From Siphonodentalium dalli (lineage: Eukaryota > Mollusca > Scaphopoda > Gadilida > Siphonodentaliidae), in the NCBI GenBank assembly GCA_032622095.1, contig CP136066.1, positions 200,342,978 through 200,406,977 of the forward strand: a stretch of DNA of 64,000 bases, in the 5' to 3' direction. Each line of letters starts with the position of its first letter. Position 1 is the first letter of the stretch. Made by a program: the position numbers and the translations under genes. The notes under the pieces were generated by a model, which saw only the letters and a list, made by a program, of their open reading frames with translations, made no database searches and was not told where the DNA came from. Positions 34,063 through 45,410 of this stretch are shown one piece after another.

Positions 34063-36885
34063 TCTTCTATATCTATATTTGCGAATGTCTGTCTGTCTGT
34101 CTGTCTGTGTTCTATATAAATTCACAGGGGACCATCTAGATGATGACAAAGGGGTCTACTAGGATTAGCTTTTTACGAGAAAGATAATGGTCGGGGTTAG
34201 AATTTTCTAAATTGACGCCGTTGTTGTCAGGGGCAGAAAAGGGGAGGGGCAGAACAAAAATTTGTCGCCGATTGCCACCCAACTTATATATAATCATCCC
34301 CATAATATGAGATTATAAAGGCGTGGTTTAAATATGGCAAAAATCGCGCCGTTCGCGTCAGGGGTGCCCGGGGGCCAGATTTTTTTTCTGTCGCCGATTG
34401 CCACGAAACTTACATATAATCATCCCCATGATATGAAGAATCCAACGGTGTGGTTTAAATATGTCAAAAGTGGCGTCGTTTGAGTCAGGGATGAACGGAA
34501 GGGGATAGGGGCACCAAAATTGATAAAACTAATTTTAGCACCGATTTCCACCAAATTGATATATATTCTTCTTCGTGATACAAGGAATCTAATTGTGCGA
34601 TTTAACAACGCCAAATTGTTGTTTTTGGATGAGAGAATGGGAGGGGGTGGGCACTATATTTGATAATAAGTCGCCGATTGCCACCACACTTATACAAAAT
34701 CATCCCCATGGTATGAGGAGTCTAATGGTGTGGCTTTTATCTGTCAAATGTGGCCTCATTCGATTCAGGGTTGCATTGAAATGGACAGGGGCACCAAAAT
34801 TTATGCACAATTTTTTTAGCGCCAATTTCCACCAAATTGATACACGTTCTTATCCATGATACGAGGAATCTAATCGTGATTTAAAGACGCCATAGTGGTG
34901 CTGTTTGGGTGAGAGATGGAGAGGGGAGGGATTGGCACCAAATTTGATAAAACAAATTGTTTAGTCGCCGATTATCACCAAACTTATAAACAATCATCTC
35001 CATGATATCAGGAGTGTGGTCGTGTGGTTTAAGGATGTCACAAGTGGGGCCATTCGAGTCAGTGGTGTATAGAGATGAGAGGGACACACAAAATTATATC
35101 TGCATGTTTAGTGCCGATTTCCACCAGATTGATACATATTCTTCTCCTTGATACGAGGAATCTTATCGTGTGGTTTAGATACATGTACACCAAATTGGTG
35201 CCCTATGGGTGAGAGATATGGGGACCTTAAATTTGATACGAATTTGTATACTCGCCAATTTTCACCAATTTCATATATATGCATCTCTAATCTCTAATGA
35301 GTCTTAGTGTGTGCAGCTTGAGTCCGAAATAGGGACGGGAGGGTCACCAAAACTGATACAAAATATTTTTAGTACCAATTACCATCATATTCAGACACGT
35401 TCTTCTCAAATGATACAAGAAATAAAATCGTGCTGTCTGTCTGTCTTTTTGTCTGTCTGTGTGCGTTCTATATATAACTTCACGCGGTATAATCGAGATG
35501 GCACCAAGGCGTTCTAAGAGGGGTAACTTTTTACAAGGAAGATAATGGTGCGGGTTAAAATTTTCTAAAATGACGCTGTTGGTGGGAGGGGAAATTAAAA
35601 AAATATGGTGAAATAGTTTTGTCGCTGATTTCCACCAAACGAATACATAATCACCTTCGCATTGTTCGAGTCAGCGTTGCATCAACAATTGATTTAATAA
35701 ACCAAATTTCACCAAATTCATACACGTTTTTCTCTAATGATATACCATGAATTAAATCACATTTGGTGTCGTTTGCGTCACGGATGGCGAGCGGATATGC
35801 ACTATCATTGATAAGATTGCTATTCGCCGATATCCACATATAAGTTATATACAGTCACCAGGCCATCTCCATACCATTTTAAGTAGTTGGGCGTTCACAT
35901 TTCACAATCCCGACATATGGTGACCCACATAAGTCACTTGAACAATTATATCTTCTTAACAATCATATTTATATGGGAATGGCAATCAAGGCATTCACAC
36001 AATGAGCTAGCAAAAAAAGATAACTAGAAGAAGCATTAAACGTATATTTATCATTCTATTGAAGAGATACATATATTCGTGCAAACTGAGATACCTCGAA
36101 CCGTCAGAGGATTGCATATATATAATAAAAAAATTAGGCTGTTCCTTTCAATACAGTTTCCACAAAAAAGTTACAATTTGTCAAGAGATATGGAAGGCCT
36201 GTTCAAAAATAGTGGTCACAGTGTGCAGTCAAATATAGTTTCTTCTGATATACAAGAAAATGCAGTTAGTAGCACAAGACTTTTCTGGATCCTACCAATA
36301 CTGACACCTGACAAGGGTTTTAGAACAGACTTATCGACTGACATAAACAACTCAAAATCTCGCTCTATGCCTGGCACATGTAGCTGATATATTGGCGCAG
36401 CAATATTTCGTTTAAACTAAGAATATTTAGCCAATATATAGCACCATGGACAGAGGAGCACCTGGAAATTTCTTTGAAACATCTGTATCTTCATGGAGAT
36501 ATGATAGCCAGGTGTCATCGAGATCTTAGTCCAACCCACTAGATTGATTGATACATCTCAATATGTAAAACCCAATTATCATCTTTTATCGAACTAATGT
36601 GTTTATGATGTTCATGTATCATATTATAACGTCTAATGTATACGCAGTTGTAAATAAATAAATACTTCATTTATTGGTGGAACGGATTAATCGCGATAAA
36701 CAGAATGACAATTGGCAAGGTGAGCCACTACTTATATTCCATGACTGTAATAATCATGTTTTGTGATGCTATTTGAATATACAATTTATGAGAAAACGTA
36801 TAACACTTTAAGCAAGAGCATTCTCTATTCCCAACAAATATCCACAGCATACATTAACATGGACAACGCCGGGTAACCCTGCTAG
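34063..36885 (+). mobile_element. Non-autonomous Helitron
   Basis: The left end is 'TCTTCTATATCTATATTTGC' then 'GAATGTCTGTCTGTCTG', preceded by A. The right end is 'ACAACGCCGGGTAACCC' then 'TGCTAG', followed by T. A 5'-TC start, a 3' CTAG preceded by a small GC-rich hairpin (GGGT/ACCC), insertion between A and T, and absence of terminal inverted repeats are the Helitron hallmarks. There is no Rep/helicase ORF in its 2823 bp, so it is non-autonomous. Inside, 34265-35880 consists of alternating 'CCGATTGCCACCAAACTTAT'-type and 'CCGATTTCCACCAAATTGAT'-type units of about 140 bp. The start block is partly repeated at 35435-35590, suggesting nested or tandem Helitron ends. A 102-codon frame (36079-36387 +) has no recognisable domain. 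Confidence 0.8.
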
Positions 36886-37566
36886 TATCTATACAACTCT
36901 CATTGCAGGGTATGGCTATAATGTGTTCTGATATGATGGTTGGTGGCACCTGTTTGGGAACAACAGTGAAGAAGTCATTAATTAGTAACTGGACTATTTA
37001 TGTAAAATGTTGGCTTATTGGCACTATAAATATTACCTCACAATATATGTGCATACTGTAGAATAAAACACTTTTTATTTCAAAATGTATTTTTCAATGT
37101 CGAAAACAACATCATAACCGTTGATAGTTTTTCAATTGTTTGAACACTTGGAATCTGCCAGAAACGGACCAATTTAAAATGTACCTTTGATTCTGTTTGA
37201 TTTGGTCTTGAACAGATTTAACATGATTTTTTTCTTATTTTAGGGGGTGGGTCCAAAACAATCAGGCGGAAAAAAATATTTTGTTTGCACAAAAAGGGTG
37301 GGTGGGTAGCAAAAGGGCTGTAATTTTTTTTTGGGCCCTGTATGTGTAAATTTTTTCACGCCCCCCCCCCCCCTGAATACAAGCCGGTAAAATGAAAGCG
37401 AGTTGTTTAAACATTCCCAAAATACTAACATCTGGTGTTATATACATTTCACCAAAAAGTGTTTAAATGATATTTAAAATATATTTAATAGTAAAAGATA
37501 CACACATCACAGTACGATGTTCTGAAATTCCCACAAGTTCCGTCCCAATTTTCTGAAAAAATCTGA
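36886..37566. other. Unclassified DNA with a G/C-homopolymer element at 37240-37375
   Basis: 37240-37375 carries 'TTAGGGGGTGGGTCC', 'GGAAAAAAATATTTTG', 'GGGTGGGTGGGTAGC' and a run of 13 C at 37361-37373. This is the same ingredient set as 63420-63575 and 63840-63936. The flanks show nothing. Confidence 0.5.
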
Positions 37567-37989
37567 TTAACCCTTTCTACACTAAATACTCATTGACGAG
37601 TAGTTCCCTTAGGTAATGTTCAGATAATAAGTCCAACGGATGACCATTATTAACTTATTATCTGAACATATCCTTCTACTGAATATGAATTATTCTGTAC
37701 TTGTATTAGCTTTGTGGCTGTCTGTCGTCCGCTCGTGTATCATTATCATCCCTCTAAATAAATATTAGAACATCCCAGTGTACATTTTTATAACTGAATG
37801 GGAGAATCCATTTTACCCCTGAACATAAAGAAAATTCAACGAAGAGATCCCTTTCTATACTAAATGTATTCTCCCATACAGCTATAACAATAAACATTGC
37901 AATGTTATAGTATTAATTTTGGGATGTTCAGGCAAAAGGACAGTGTGATAACAAAACAGACAGCAGACCAAACAGATAATACAAGTGCC
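37567..37989. mobile_element. TTAA repeat family B
   Basis: TTAA (37567-37570) is followed by 'CCCTTTCTACACTAAATACT'. An internal hairpin pairs 'ATGTTCAGATAATAAGT' (37617) with 'ACTTATTATCTGAACAT' (37655). Related copies are 47330-47583 (with the same internal hairpin and a right end 'GCAAAGGGTTAA') and fragments at 7665 and 12130. The right end abuts the next TTAA element. Confidence 0.6.
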
Positions 37990-38325
37990 TTAACCCTTTC
38001 ACGGCGGGAGCAACGCTGGCGCAACATTAAAAACCCTGTGGCAATGCATTCTCTTGTATATGCCAGTCGACCATAGGTCGACTCGCATATATAAGAGAAT
38101 GCATTGGCCTAGCAATTGTTTATTTAAATTTGTCTTACATTCTTTAACAATTTTTATAATGTTTTTTAATTTTTCTTACATTTTTAACAATTATAAAAAA
38201 TAATATAAAATTTGTTAGGCCAATGCTTTATCTTATATATGCGAGGCGACCTATGGTCGACTGGCATTTATAAGAGAATGCATTGGCACAGGGTTTTCAC
38301 GAAGCTCTAGTCATGAAACGTGAAC
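37990..38325. mobile_element. TTAA element with two palindrome cassettes
   Basis: TTAA (37990-37993) followed by 'CCCTTTCACGGCGGGAGC'. Palindromes lie at 38040-38109 and 38220-38288 around a spacer with 'TTACATTCTTTAACAATTTT'. The right end 'AGCTCTAGTCATGAAACGTG' is a decayed form of the terminus seen intact at 52385-52410 ('CATGATAGGGTTAA'). Confidence 0.75.
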
Positions 38326-38339
38326 TTATTATCTAAACA

Positions 38340-38640
38340 TTTTGCAAGGAATATACTCATCAATGAGAATTTCGTACAGTAAATAGTCGAAACATCTCTA
38401 ATGCTGCCGTGCCTAAGCTCCCACGCATGATTTACCGCGAACGAAACATTCAAATCAATGTCGAACACATGTATCTGTCCGAAGTGGTCGTTATTATTAC
38501 ACCTGTCACGCCAGATCAAGTTGTCCATGGATAATTTATAAGGGCGTGACAGGTAATTGGACTTGATGGCTGCCTTTGATAAACAGCGCGAGTTCTGTGA
38601 TCGCTTATACGTGGGCAATTATGTATTACCATTCATGATG
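38340..38640 (-). other. Unassigned reading frame, weak
   Basis: A 103-codon minus-strand frame (38618-38307) has a fairly protein-like composition, including 'MDNLIWRDRCNNNDHFGQ' and 'HVFDIDLNVSFAVNHAW'. There is a possible acceptor 'GCGATCACAG' and a possible donor 'GCGGTAAAT'. Its last part overlaps the decayed TTAA element. It also contains a 12-bp inverted repeat 'ACCTGTCACGCC' (38501 and 38544), which argues for a mobile element. I do not recognise a family. It could be a captured exon fragment or chance. Confidence 0.2.
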
Positions 38641-38729
38641 GACGGTTCAGTTGCGAGCCCTCAGGCGTTTCTTTCAATCACACCATATTAGGACGCGCGT
38701 ACAGCCGTTTAGGCTTGAGTCTATCTTAG

Positions 38730-39420
38730 TATTCAATTCAATTCAATTTAATAGTAACTCTGGTCATTATAAAAGACATTACAGAGACAATACATATGAC
38801 ACATTTACGTATCATCAATACATGTACATGTATACATACACAGAAAATCATTATGATAAATATTATAATACATCGATGTCGCGTTTAATGGGTGTATACT
38901 TGTTTACTCATCATAATCAGATAATATATTTTCCAATTTATATGGTATATGGTGAGTATCAACGAAAGTATATTTACTAATATACAGGAACACACGTCAC
39001 TAATGTAATATCTGAACTGTCGCCGCAGACGTTCCGATAGCTACTATCAATTATAAATATGAGTTGTTAATGATTACTGAGTTTTTAATTTGAATTTGCA
39101 TCGTGAAATGTCCACAGATCATGTACTGGTGTATCCAATCAGAGAAACGTTTATATATGGTTTCAACGAATTTTAAATCAAAACGGCTTTGTGTTATAGA
39201 GACTCGATTGGTGACGTTTGTTCCTGCGGGTAAGCCCAAGTAAGATGGGCCATTCATTCGTAACAGTGTTGTTTAGATTTATTACTCAATACAGAATAAC
39301 CAATAGAATATAGAATAATTTCGATAGCCATATTCGATTTTAAATCAAAATTTTAATTTTAAATAAAAACCGCTTTGGGTTAGAGACTTGGTTGGTGACG
39401 TATGTTCCTCACCATGGCTA
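38730..39420 (-). repeat. Retroposon 3' region with duplicated segment
   Basis: It begins with 'ATTCAATTCAATTCAATTTA', the reverse complement of the (TTGAA)n tail, then 'GGTCATTATAAAAGAC'. Segments 39165-39235 and 39345-39415 are similar, sharing 'TTTTAAATCAAAA', 'GGTTGGTGACGT' and 'GTTCCT', so a part is duplicated. Frames at 38651-38980 (+) and 39345-39683 (-) are not supported as genes. Confidence 0.45.
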
Positions 39421-39710
39421 AACGATTGATAAAGTAAGGGCGAGGTTTTAGATAAACACATATATGCTTTATTCTCTGATCCAATGTACATAAATGGATA
39501 TTGAGAAATATAAATGGAGATAGTATACAACAGATAAATAGAGTGAAACATGGAATACGCATGTACATGTATGTACATCACATACATCGACTCTCCGGTT
39601 GACACAAAATCGATAAATATATATGGTTCGTAAATAGAATCCTGGTAACTTGGCGAAATTATAGAATCACGGCGATTTCGCAACGAACTAAACTATTTTT
39701 CTTCATGTGC

Positions 39711-39866
39711 TGGTAAACATCGACTTCGTTCTCCTTCAGTGACGTCACGAAAGTATGTGTGGTGGCAAACATCGACTTCGTTCTCCTTCAGTGACGTCAC
39801 GAAAGTATGTGCGGTGGCAAACATCGATGGGGTTCTCCGTCAGAGACGTCACGAAAGTCTATTGAG
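39711..39866 (+). repeat. Three tandem 52-bp units with CRE palindromes
   Basis: Units start near 39711, 39763 and 39815 (phase 39721, 39773, 39825). Each has 'CATCGACTTCGTTCTCC' and 'TTCAGTGACGTCACGAAAGT'. TGACGTCA, the palindromic cAMP response element that ATF/CREB factors bind, is intact in copies 1 and 2 (39740-39747, 39792-39799) and altered to AGACGTCA in copy 3 (39844-39851). Confidence 0.9.
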
Positions 39867-39934
39867 CCTCTCTTTGCTGCTGAAAAGATAACAAATAAGA
39901 ATGTCTCAAACCTACGCCTCAATGTCATTATCTT

Positions 39935-40457
39935 ACACACCCCTGGTCAAGTGGTCTTGCTAATATTCTATGATGCTGGTGGTCCTGCTGAATTGCTATG
40001 ATGCAGGTAGGGCAAAATGATGCCGTTGCGAAAAAGTACCGTTATGTTTCTAATTTTGTCATTTTCGCGGTGTTTGGTTAATCGGAGCGATTTGAGAAAA
40101 AAAACCAGTGTGTGTATGCAACATTCAAGAACAAATACAATTTTGAAAAAAATATAATAATGCCTGCGCTGATGTTTCTAAAACGATGCGAATAACCATC
40201 TTGATTATAGTCGATGTTTGACAACTAATACAACCAGTATTAAAATATTTCGCAAAGCATATCTTTTGAATGTTTGATATGCATAATGGCTTTTTCGGTA
40301 TATGTTCAGATTATCGGAACACCGCAAAAAAAAGACAAATTAAAAAAATATAACGGTACAATTTGTAAAAGCATCAATTTGCCCTAAAGCATCAAAGCAA
40401 TTCAGCAGGACCCAACCGCATCATAGCACATTAGCAGGACCACTTGACTAGGGGTGT
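39935..40457. mobile_element. Foldback element with ~140-bp inverted arms
   Basis: The left arm starts 'CACCCCTGGTCAAGTGGTC' and continues through 'GGTCCTGCTGAATTGCTATG', 'AAAGTACCGTTATGTTTC' and 'CGCGGTGTTTGG'. The right arm holds the reverse complements in order, ending 'GACCACTTGACTAGGGGTG'. A related left-arm piece occurs at 49034-49200. No ORF. Confidence 0.75.
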
Positions 40458-41360
40458 TACAGCTATCTTGCGGTTGCTCGTGCATGTGATATTACTCATA
40501 AACTGGATAAACATTGACAGAGTTACAGACACACACTGTTAGAACAAATACCGTCGTTTCAACGGTCTGAGACCGCGCAACATCGCTGCCAACATTTGAC
40601 CGTTAAACATACGGTCAGACCGTAGCATGTTCCACGGTATAATACTGTTTAAGTAACGGGCAGACCGTAACCAATAACTGTCAAACCGTTATATTTTTAC
40701 GGTTCAGCACCGTTTAATTAATATCAAGACTGTAACTAATAAAGGTCAGACCAGTGGTATTTGTTTTGCTCTTAATTTGCTAATTTACCATAGAATTAGC
40801 CAGGTTCCCATGGTGACAATATGATTTCCCGGTAGGGCTTTACGATTCATGTGTTTTTGAATGGTCGAAACTAGTATTATTCGTAACTGAAAAATACATC
40901 TTAGTTCTTATGTTACGATCATAGTTTTGATGAAATGTAAATCCTCAATGCACAAAGTGATAGACAATACTTATGAAACTTTGCAGTTGGCAGAGAATCA
41001 AGCTTGTTATCTGCCTCGTAGAATTTAATCCGGAAAAGGCTGCACACGCGTAATGTGTTCGCCTTTCACTAACTACTGTATAAATAAAATACGATACTAT
41101 AGTAATAGCTGATAAGCCAACCCATCACTATTCAGTTATGAGTAATACTAATTTCGACCATTCTAAAACATGAATCGGCATGCCCTTTTAAGCCATAAAA
41201 AGAACAAAGCTACATGTTTCACACTTAAAACTCAAATGTACATGTAAAAGTAAAATATTTTAATGGCATACTTGTTGGTAACATGTAAGGCGTGAAATTG
41301 TCCAGTCACTTGTAAACATAGTTTTTGTTTTAACAGGTGAATCCGTACATCATGATAATA

Positions 41361-41866
41361 CAGTACCAGTCAGAGGAAGTGGTATTTTTAGGCGCACCCT
41401 TATTGTGATGGTGAGAGTGATTAATTTAGAAAAAGGCGCGATTATAGCACACTACCAAAAATTTGTCGCGCTTATTATTGCAATATTGAACGCAAAATAT
41501 TGCGATACTAAGCACGCTAAATTTCACACAGAACCGATAGTGTTATATTTATATTAGATAAATAATGTGCGTATAGTGTACATATAATGTACATATAGCA
41601 TTTACAACTATAATTATATACATATCTAAAACATTGTCTCTATTTATACAATAAACAATATAGAAGAATCAATAATTTGATTTAAATGTCACATTTTTTA
41701 GCGCAAGATGTCGCAATATTAAGCGCAAAATATTCAGATATTAAGCGCAATATATTGCAATAATATCACAAGCGACATGCTTATAAGCGTTTCCACTTGC
41801 AATATTATTGCGATAGTGGGCGCGAAAATAGCGCGCTTAATATACCACTTCTTTTGACTGGTACTG
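41361..41866. mobile_element. TA-flanked MITE nested in the CACTG element
   Basis: The ends 'CAGTACCAGTCAGAGGAAGT' and 'ACTTCTTTTGACTGGTACTG' are inverted and flanked by TA on both sides, as for Tc1/mariner-group insertions. The 506-bp interior is AT-rich, with repeated 'GCGCAAAATATTGC' words near both ends. There is no ORF. It is inserted inside the 40534-43183 element and therefore younger. Confidence 0.75.
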
Positions 41867-41883
41867 TATATCAATAACAGCTA

Positions 41884-41950
41884 GTTGGGATTCGAACCTT
41901 CAAGACAACAGCAGATCCCATAATAACTGTGCGCCTTGACTTGGCGACAA
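41884..41950 (-). pseudogene. tRNA-like fragment (SINE head or tRNA pseudogene)
   Basis: On the minus strand 'GGTTCGAATCCCA' (41886-41898) is a perfect pol III B box / T-arm. 'GTCGCCAAGTCAAGGCGC' (41948-41931) resembles the D-arm/A box of Ser/Leu tRNAs. The T stem pairs badly and no clean acceptor stem forms, so this is not a functional tRNA. It starts 18 bp from the MITE end. Confidence 0.4.
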
Positions 41951-43192
41951 TGTTCTCCTGTAGTCGAACATTTTCCATGAAATTTTAAAGCATGATGCAT
42001 CAAACTGTATACTGGTATCACGACACTGACTTACATGTAGTATCAATATCAGTGAGTCAGCCAAAGATAGTTTGATAAGAACATCCAACCAATAGTGTAC
42101 TCCCGGTAGATTGTCGTAATAACTTGACGATAACATGGCGAATGATGACAATGTCTCATATCCACACGTTTCATTGCAAATTGATGAACAAGGGATGAAT
42201 TTTTCGTGTAATTGTAAAGTTGGAATTGTAGATATGTGATCATCCGTCACTGCGCAGCGTCAGTTCATTGTTTACGGTGTTGTTGTTGTTGCTGTTGGCA
42301 CTGAAGCTCTTGTGAGTTACAATGGTACACACAGTACATGTACATGTATATCATCTCTTCTAAATATACATGCATGTGCTTTGAAACAATCAGATTCAGA
42401 AAATTGTCAACTGGATTGTCAACATTATAATAGTAATACTAATAGCTGCTCGTTGAGTCGTTGTTGTTATTATTGTCACTATTGGTTGACATCGAAGCTT
42501 ATGTTATTTGTACCTGTATCCTCTTGTGTCAGTAAATGTGCCAGTGTTTTGATACTAAGTCACAACACTACAATTTCAACAACGGCAATGCGTCGAATTA
42601 AGTCAGACCCCGGGCGGCGGATCACGCCATGATTGACATGAATCTTTACTCTCGAATTTAGTGGAAATTGTCAATCATTAAGCCGCTATTCGCCGAATTG
42701 CAACTTGTCCGGTTATCAAAGGAACCGAAATAAGACAGTCTTAACAGCTGTCCACAACCGAAAAGGTAACATTTTCCCAAAAACAACAGTTTGCTATCAA
42801 CGATAAATCATAAAATGGCGAAGAATTGAGCTTTGCTAAAGCGAGAACTTTACCCCGGAATGAGAATTACGTACCGCGCGTACTCATGATAATTCGTACG
42901 GCCCGCACAACACAGAATGAATGCCGCATTAATAATACATATTGAATATCAGCAGAGTACGATTCAGTCATACTCTATGGAGTCATTGCCGTATATAATA
43001 TGGTCGCCGATAAATATACTATTGAATTATGACGGCATGACTTGGAATCACGAAAATATTTAATTTAGCCAATGTTCATGGGCACATATAATAACGGTAT
43101 GGGACCGTCAAACTGATGAAACGGTATGGACCTTCGATTATGACGACCAGAAACCGTCGAACCGACAGTAATTTCTAACAGTGCACACACTG

Positions 43193-43244
43193 ACAAACAT
43201 TCGCTTTTATATATATGTAGGTAGATATAAAAGCGAATGTTTGT
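43193..43244. repeat. 52-bp hairpin next to the CACTG element
   Basis: 'ACAAACATTCGCTTTTATAT' pairs with 'ATATAAAAGCGAATGTTTGT' around a short loop containing 'GTAGGTAG'. It starts 10 bp beyond the right end of the CACTG element. Confidence 0.85.
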
Positions 43245-43574
43245 ATATAGGTAGATAGTTTTAAAGGAGGTCGATAACAACGAAGTATCGATCTACACGC
43301 TCTATGTTAAACCTTATTAAAGTCATATTAATTGGCCATTTGATCTTAATTTATTGCACACATATGTGTTGAACTATATCCATGTGTTACCATATCTTTG
43401 TAATTCCATAATGAAGAAAAGTATGAACACGATGTTTCTAAATTATACAACTTGAATATTAATCAGTCTTTCCGTGGCATATTAGGTCCGTATAAAACAT
43501 TAAATGTATTTACGGACATCCATGTACATTGTATTATTGATACCTGGAATCAGATATATAATGCTTTATTTCTC

Positions 43575-44009
43575 TTAAAGGGATACTGCACTCAAATGTT
43601 GTTGTTGGTTTCTATAGTATCTGAGTCGTAAAATAAGGTAACCCGATTTATATTATTTGAAAGTATGTTGAGTACGAAGTAATGTTACGGATGGAAGATT
43701 AGCCGGAATGCGAAAATACCAATTGTCGTTGTCCAGTAAATTTTGGACAGTTTTCAACCAAATGTATAAAATAAATGTTATATTATATGCATACTAGTAC
43801 CATATACTCATTTAAGTCATTGTATAGTCACTAGTCAGTGAGTGGCTTGAGATTACGCCCCGTATCAACATATTTTTGTACACGATCATGTGTGTCACAC
43901 GTCGCCCAATTCACTATCAGTGAATTATTTTTGATTACACATTGTATACGGCAATTCGTAATTTAATTTATGGCTCCAGCCATAAATTAAATTTATATCA
44001 AATTATTAA
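43575..44009 (+). mobile_element. Dispersed element D, copy 1
   Basis: Starts 'TTAAAGGGATACTGCACTC' and ends just after a palindrome ('AATTTAATTTATGGCT' / 'AGCCATAAATTAAATT') and 'AAATTATTAA'. It matches 53305-53731 in reverse orientation over its length, including 'GTTGTTGGTTTCTATAG' and 'GTCACACGTCGCCCAATT'. The two ends are not inverted copies. The element is asymmetric with one terminal palindrome. No coding capacity. Confidence 0.7.
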
Positions 44010-44015
44010 GTATAG

Positions 44016-44119
44016 GATAATGGCTGAAAACTGTAAATTATGTCAGGGAATGGATCGATCGAGGCCGTAGGCCGAGATCGTTCCATTCGCTGAAATAATG
44101 TACAGTTTGAAGCTATTAT
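44016..44119. repeat. 104-bp foldback
   Basis: The left arm 'GCTGAAAACTGTAAATTATG' then 'GAATGGATCGATCGAGGCC' pairs with 'GGCCGAGATCGTTCCATTCG' and 'ATGTACAGTTTGAAGC' around a 3-base GTA loop, about 80% paired. It lies 6 bp after element D. Confidence 0.75.
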
Positions 44120-44219
44120 CTGACTTAAAACATGACCGAGTCCATTTGTTTGATGCGTCACCTCTTATCAGAATGGACTAAACTGAAATTGGGTCACGAC
44201 ACCTGAGTTAGGCTTATTC

Positions 44220-44800
44220 TCACTTTGCCGACGAGCCTGCAAAAATATCGCCGGCAAGGTGTGAGCGTCGCGCCTATAGTCTGTATTAATTTTATAACAG
44301 TTTGCCCGAGTCGTAATTTCGCTAAAATCCGGATTGAGAATCCGAAGCCGATTACGGGGGCGGGGCTAATTCCAGATTCTAGGTCAGATTTTGAAATCCA
44401 CGTGGTCTCCGAAACTATGTTTAATGTTCTCCCAGCGTCAAACATGGCTCATGTATTGACACAAGTATCATTTGTATCTTATATTTATAAAGTTCATGTT
44501 TGTTATGAAAGTCATGCTTATGTTTTATTGTGTTTTTAAACTCTGAGGTGGCGAAATCTCGGTTTGTTTACATTACGAACATTTGAGTCCGTAATCGGAA
44601 TCCGAATCCCAATCGGATTACCACGAAATTGAGATTACGGTCTGTTCGTTTACTGATTCTGCCAATTTCTGGTCTGTTCTTTTGCCGAACCAAGTAGTAC
44701 GGGGACCAATCTGTAATCTGAATCCAGAATCTGAATCGGAATTTAGCGAAATAACGATCTGCAGGCTCCCGTTTGCAATGTTGTTTTAGCATGCCGCCTA
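44220..44800. repeat. Inverted-repeat region with TCCG/CGGA words
   Basis: 'CGTAATTTCGCTAAAATCCG' (44312) matches the reverse complement of 'CGGAATTTAGCGAAATAACG' (44738). 'GAGCCTGCA' (44232) matches reversed 'TGCAGGCTC' (44760). Between them are many 'GGATTCGGATTCC'-like words on both strands. Probably a decayed TIR element. The two frames here (44225-44539 +, 44568-44792 -) are repeat-derived. Confidence 0.5.
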
Positions 44801-45068
44801 AACGAGTTTCAAGTGAGATGAGCGATTTTCATGTTCAGTCAGTGAAATAGTAGTAAACTGTTATTCGTATTGAGCGATCGTATTAGGCTATATAAACCCA
44901 ATGTCTCTCCAAAGTTGATCATATTCAATGTTCTATCTGCATCATGGCAAGTTCTCAGTAAATGTATTCTTCATCTCCAACGATCGAGGAGGCAAACACA
45001 ACCATCTAGCACAACCATCTAGCCGATTCTGACCAGGTACGACACATGCATTTTCTTATTTCAAATTA
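44801..45068. other. No recognisable feature
   Basis: Non-coding stretch. 'CACAACCATCTAG' occurs twice in tandem at about 44998-45022. Confidence 0.4.
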
Positions 45069-45205
45069 TTATAAAGAGCGTCCATTCTTACGCACTGATT
45101 GTGTTTGGTATATGAGCGGAACTGTATATATTTTGGTGTTCTTCTGTTGATGGCGATTTGAACAAATATAAACATTTCTGCAACGAACGCCGCCCGTGCC
45201 TTTAA
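45069..45205 (+). mobile_element. TTAA MITE type P2, right-end fragment
   Basis: Matches the last ~135 bp of the P2 elements: 'TGTTGATGGCGATTTGAAC', 'TTCTGCAACGAACGCCGCCC' and the right TTAA (45202-45205). The left part is missing. Confidence 0.8.
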
Positions 45206-45410
45206 CACACCAACCGTGTTCACAGACTACGAGAAAGCGGCACAGAACGCGATTAAAGACATATATATTTCCATCAAAACCAAACATATTCGACACGATC
45301 GACCACATTAAGAAAGAGCAAGCATATACAGAATCGACGATACTTCAACTTACTGGTGGTGTCAGGGTTCAACAATAGAGAAGAAAATATCCGGCGGTCA
45401 ACGCGTCTCT

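Larger units (their letters stand above)
40534..43183. mobile_element. 2.65-kb TIR element with CACTG ends and CACA flanks
   Basis: The left end 'CACTGTTAGAA' (40534-40544) and right end 'TTCTAACAGTG' (43173-43183) are perfect inverted copies, and similarity extends to about 40 bp. Both sides are flanked by CACA (40530-40533 and 43184-43187), a possible 4-bp target duplication in a CA-rich context. Subterminal zones (40551-40750 and 43085-43165) are packed with 'ACGGTCTGA' / 'AGACCGT' variants, as in CACTA/Chapaev-type (CMC) elements where such repeats bind transposase. No transposase is seen, so it is probably non-autonomous. Superfamily is inferred from ends only. Confidence 0.65.

Noticed and set aside
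41884-41950. Functional tRNA gene
   Set aside because: The B box is perfect, but the T stem, acceptor stem and anticodon stem do not form properly.
44225-44792. Frames of 74-104 codons
   Set aside because: They follow an inverted-repeat element, overlap on opposite strands and show no domain.
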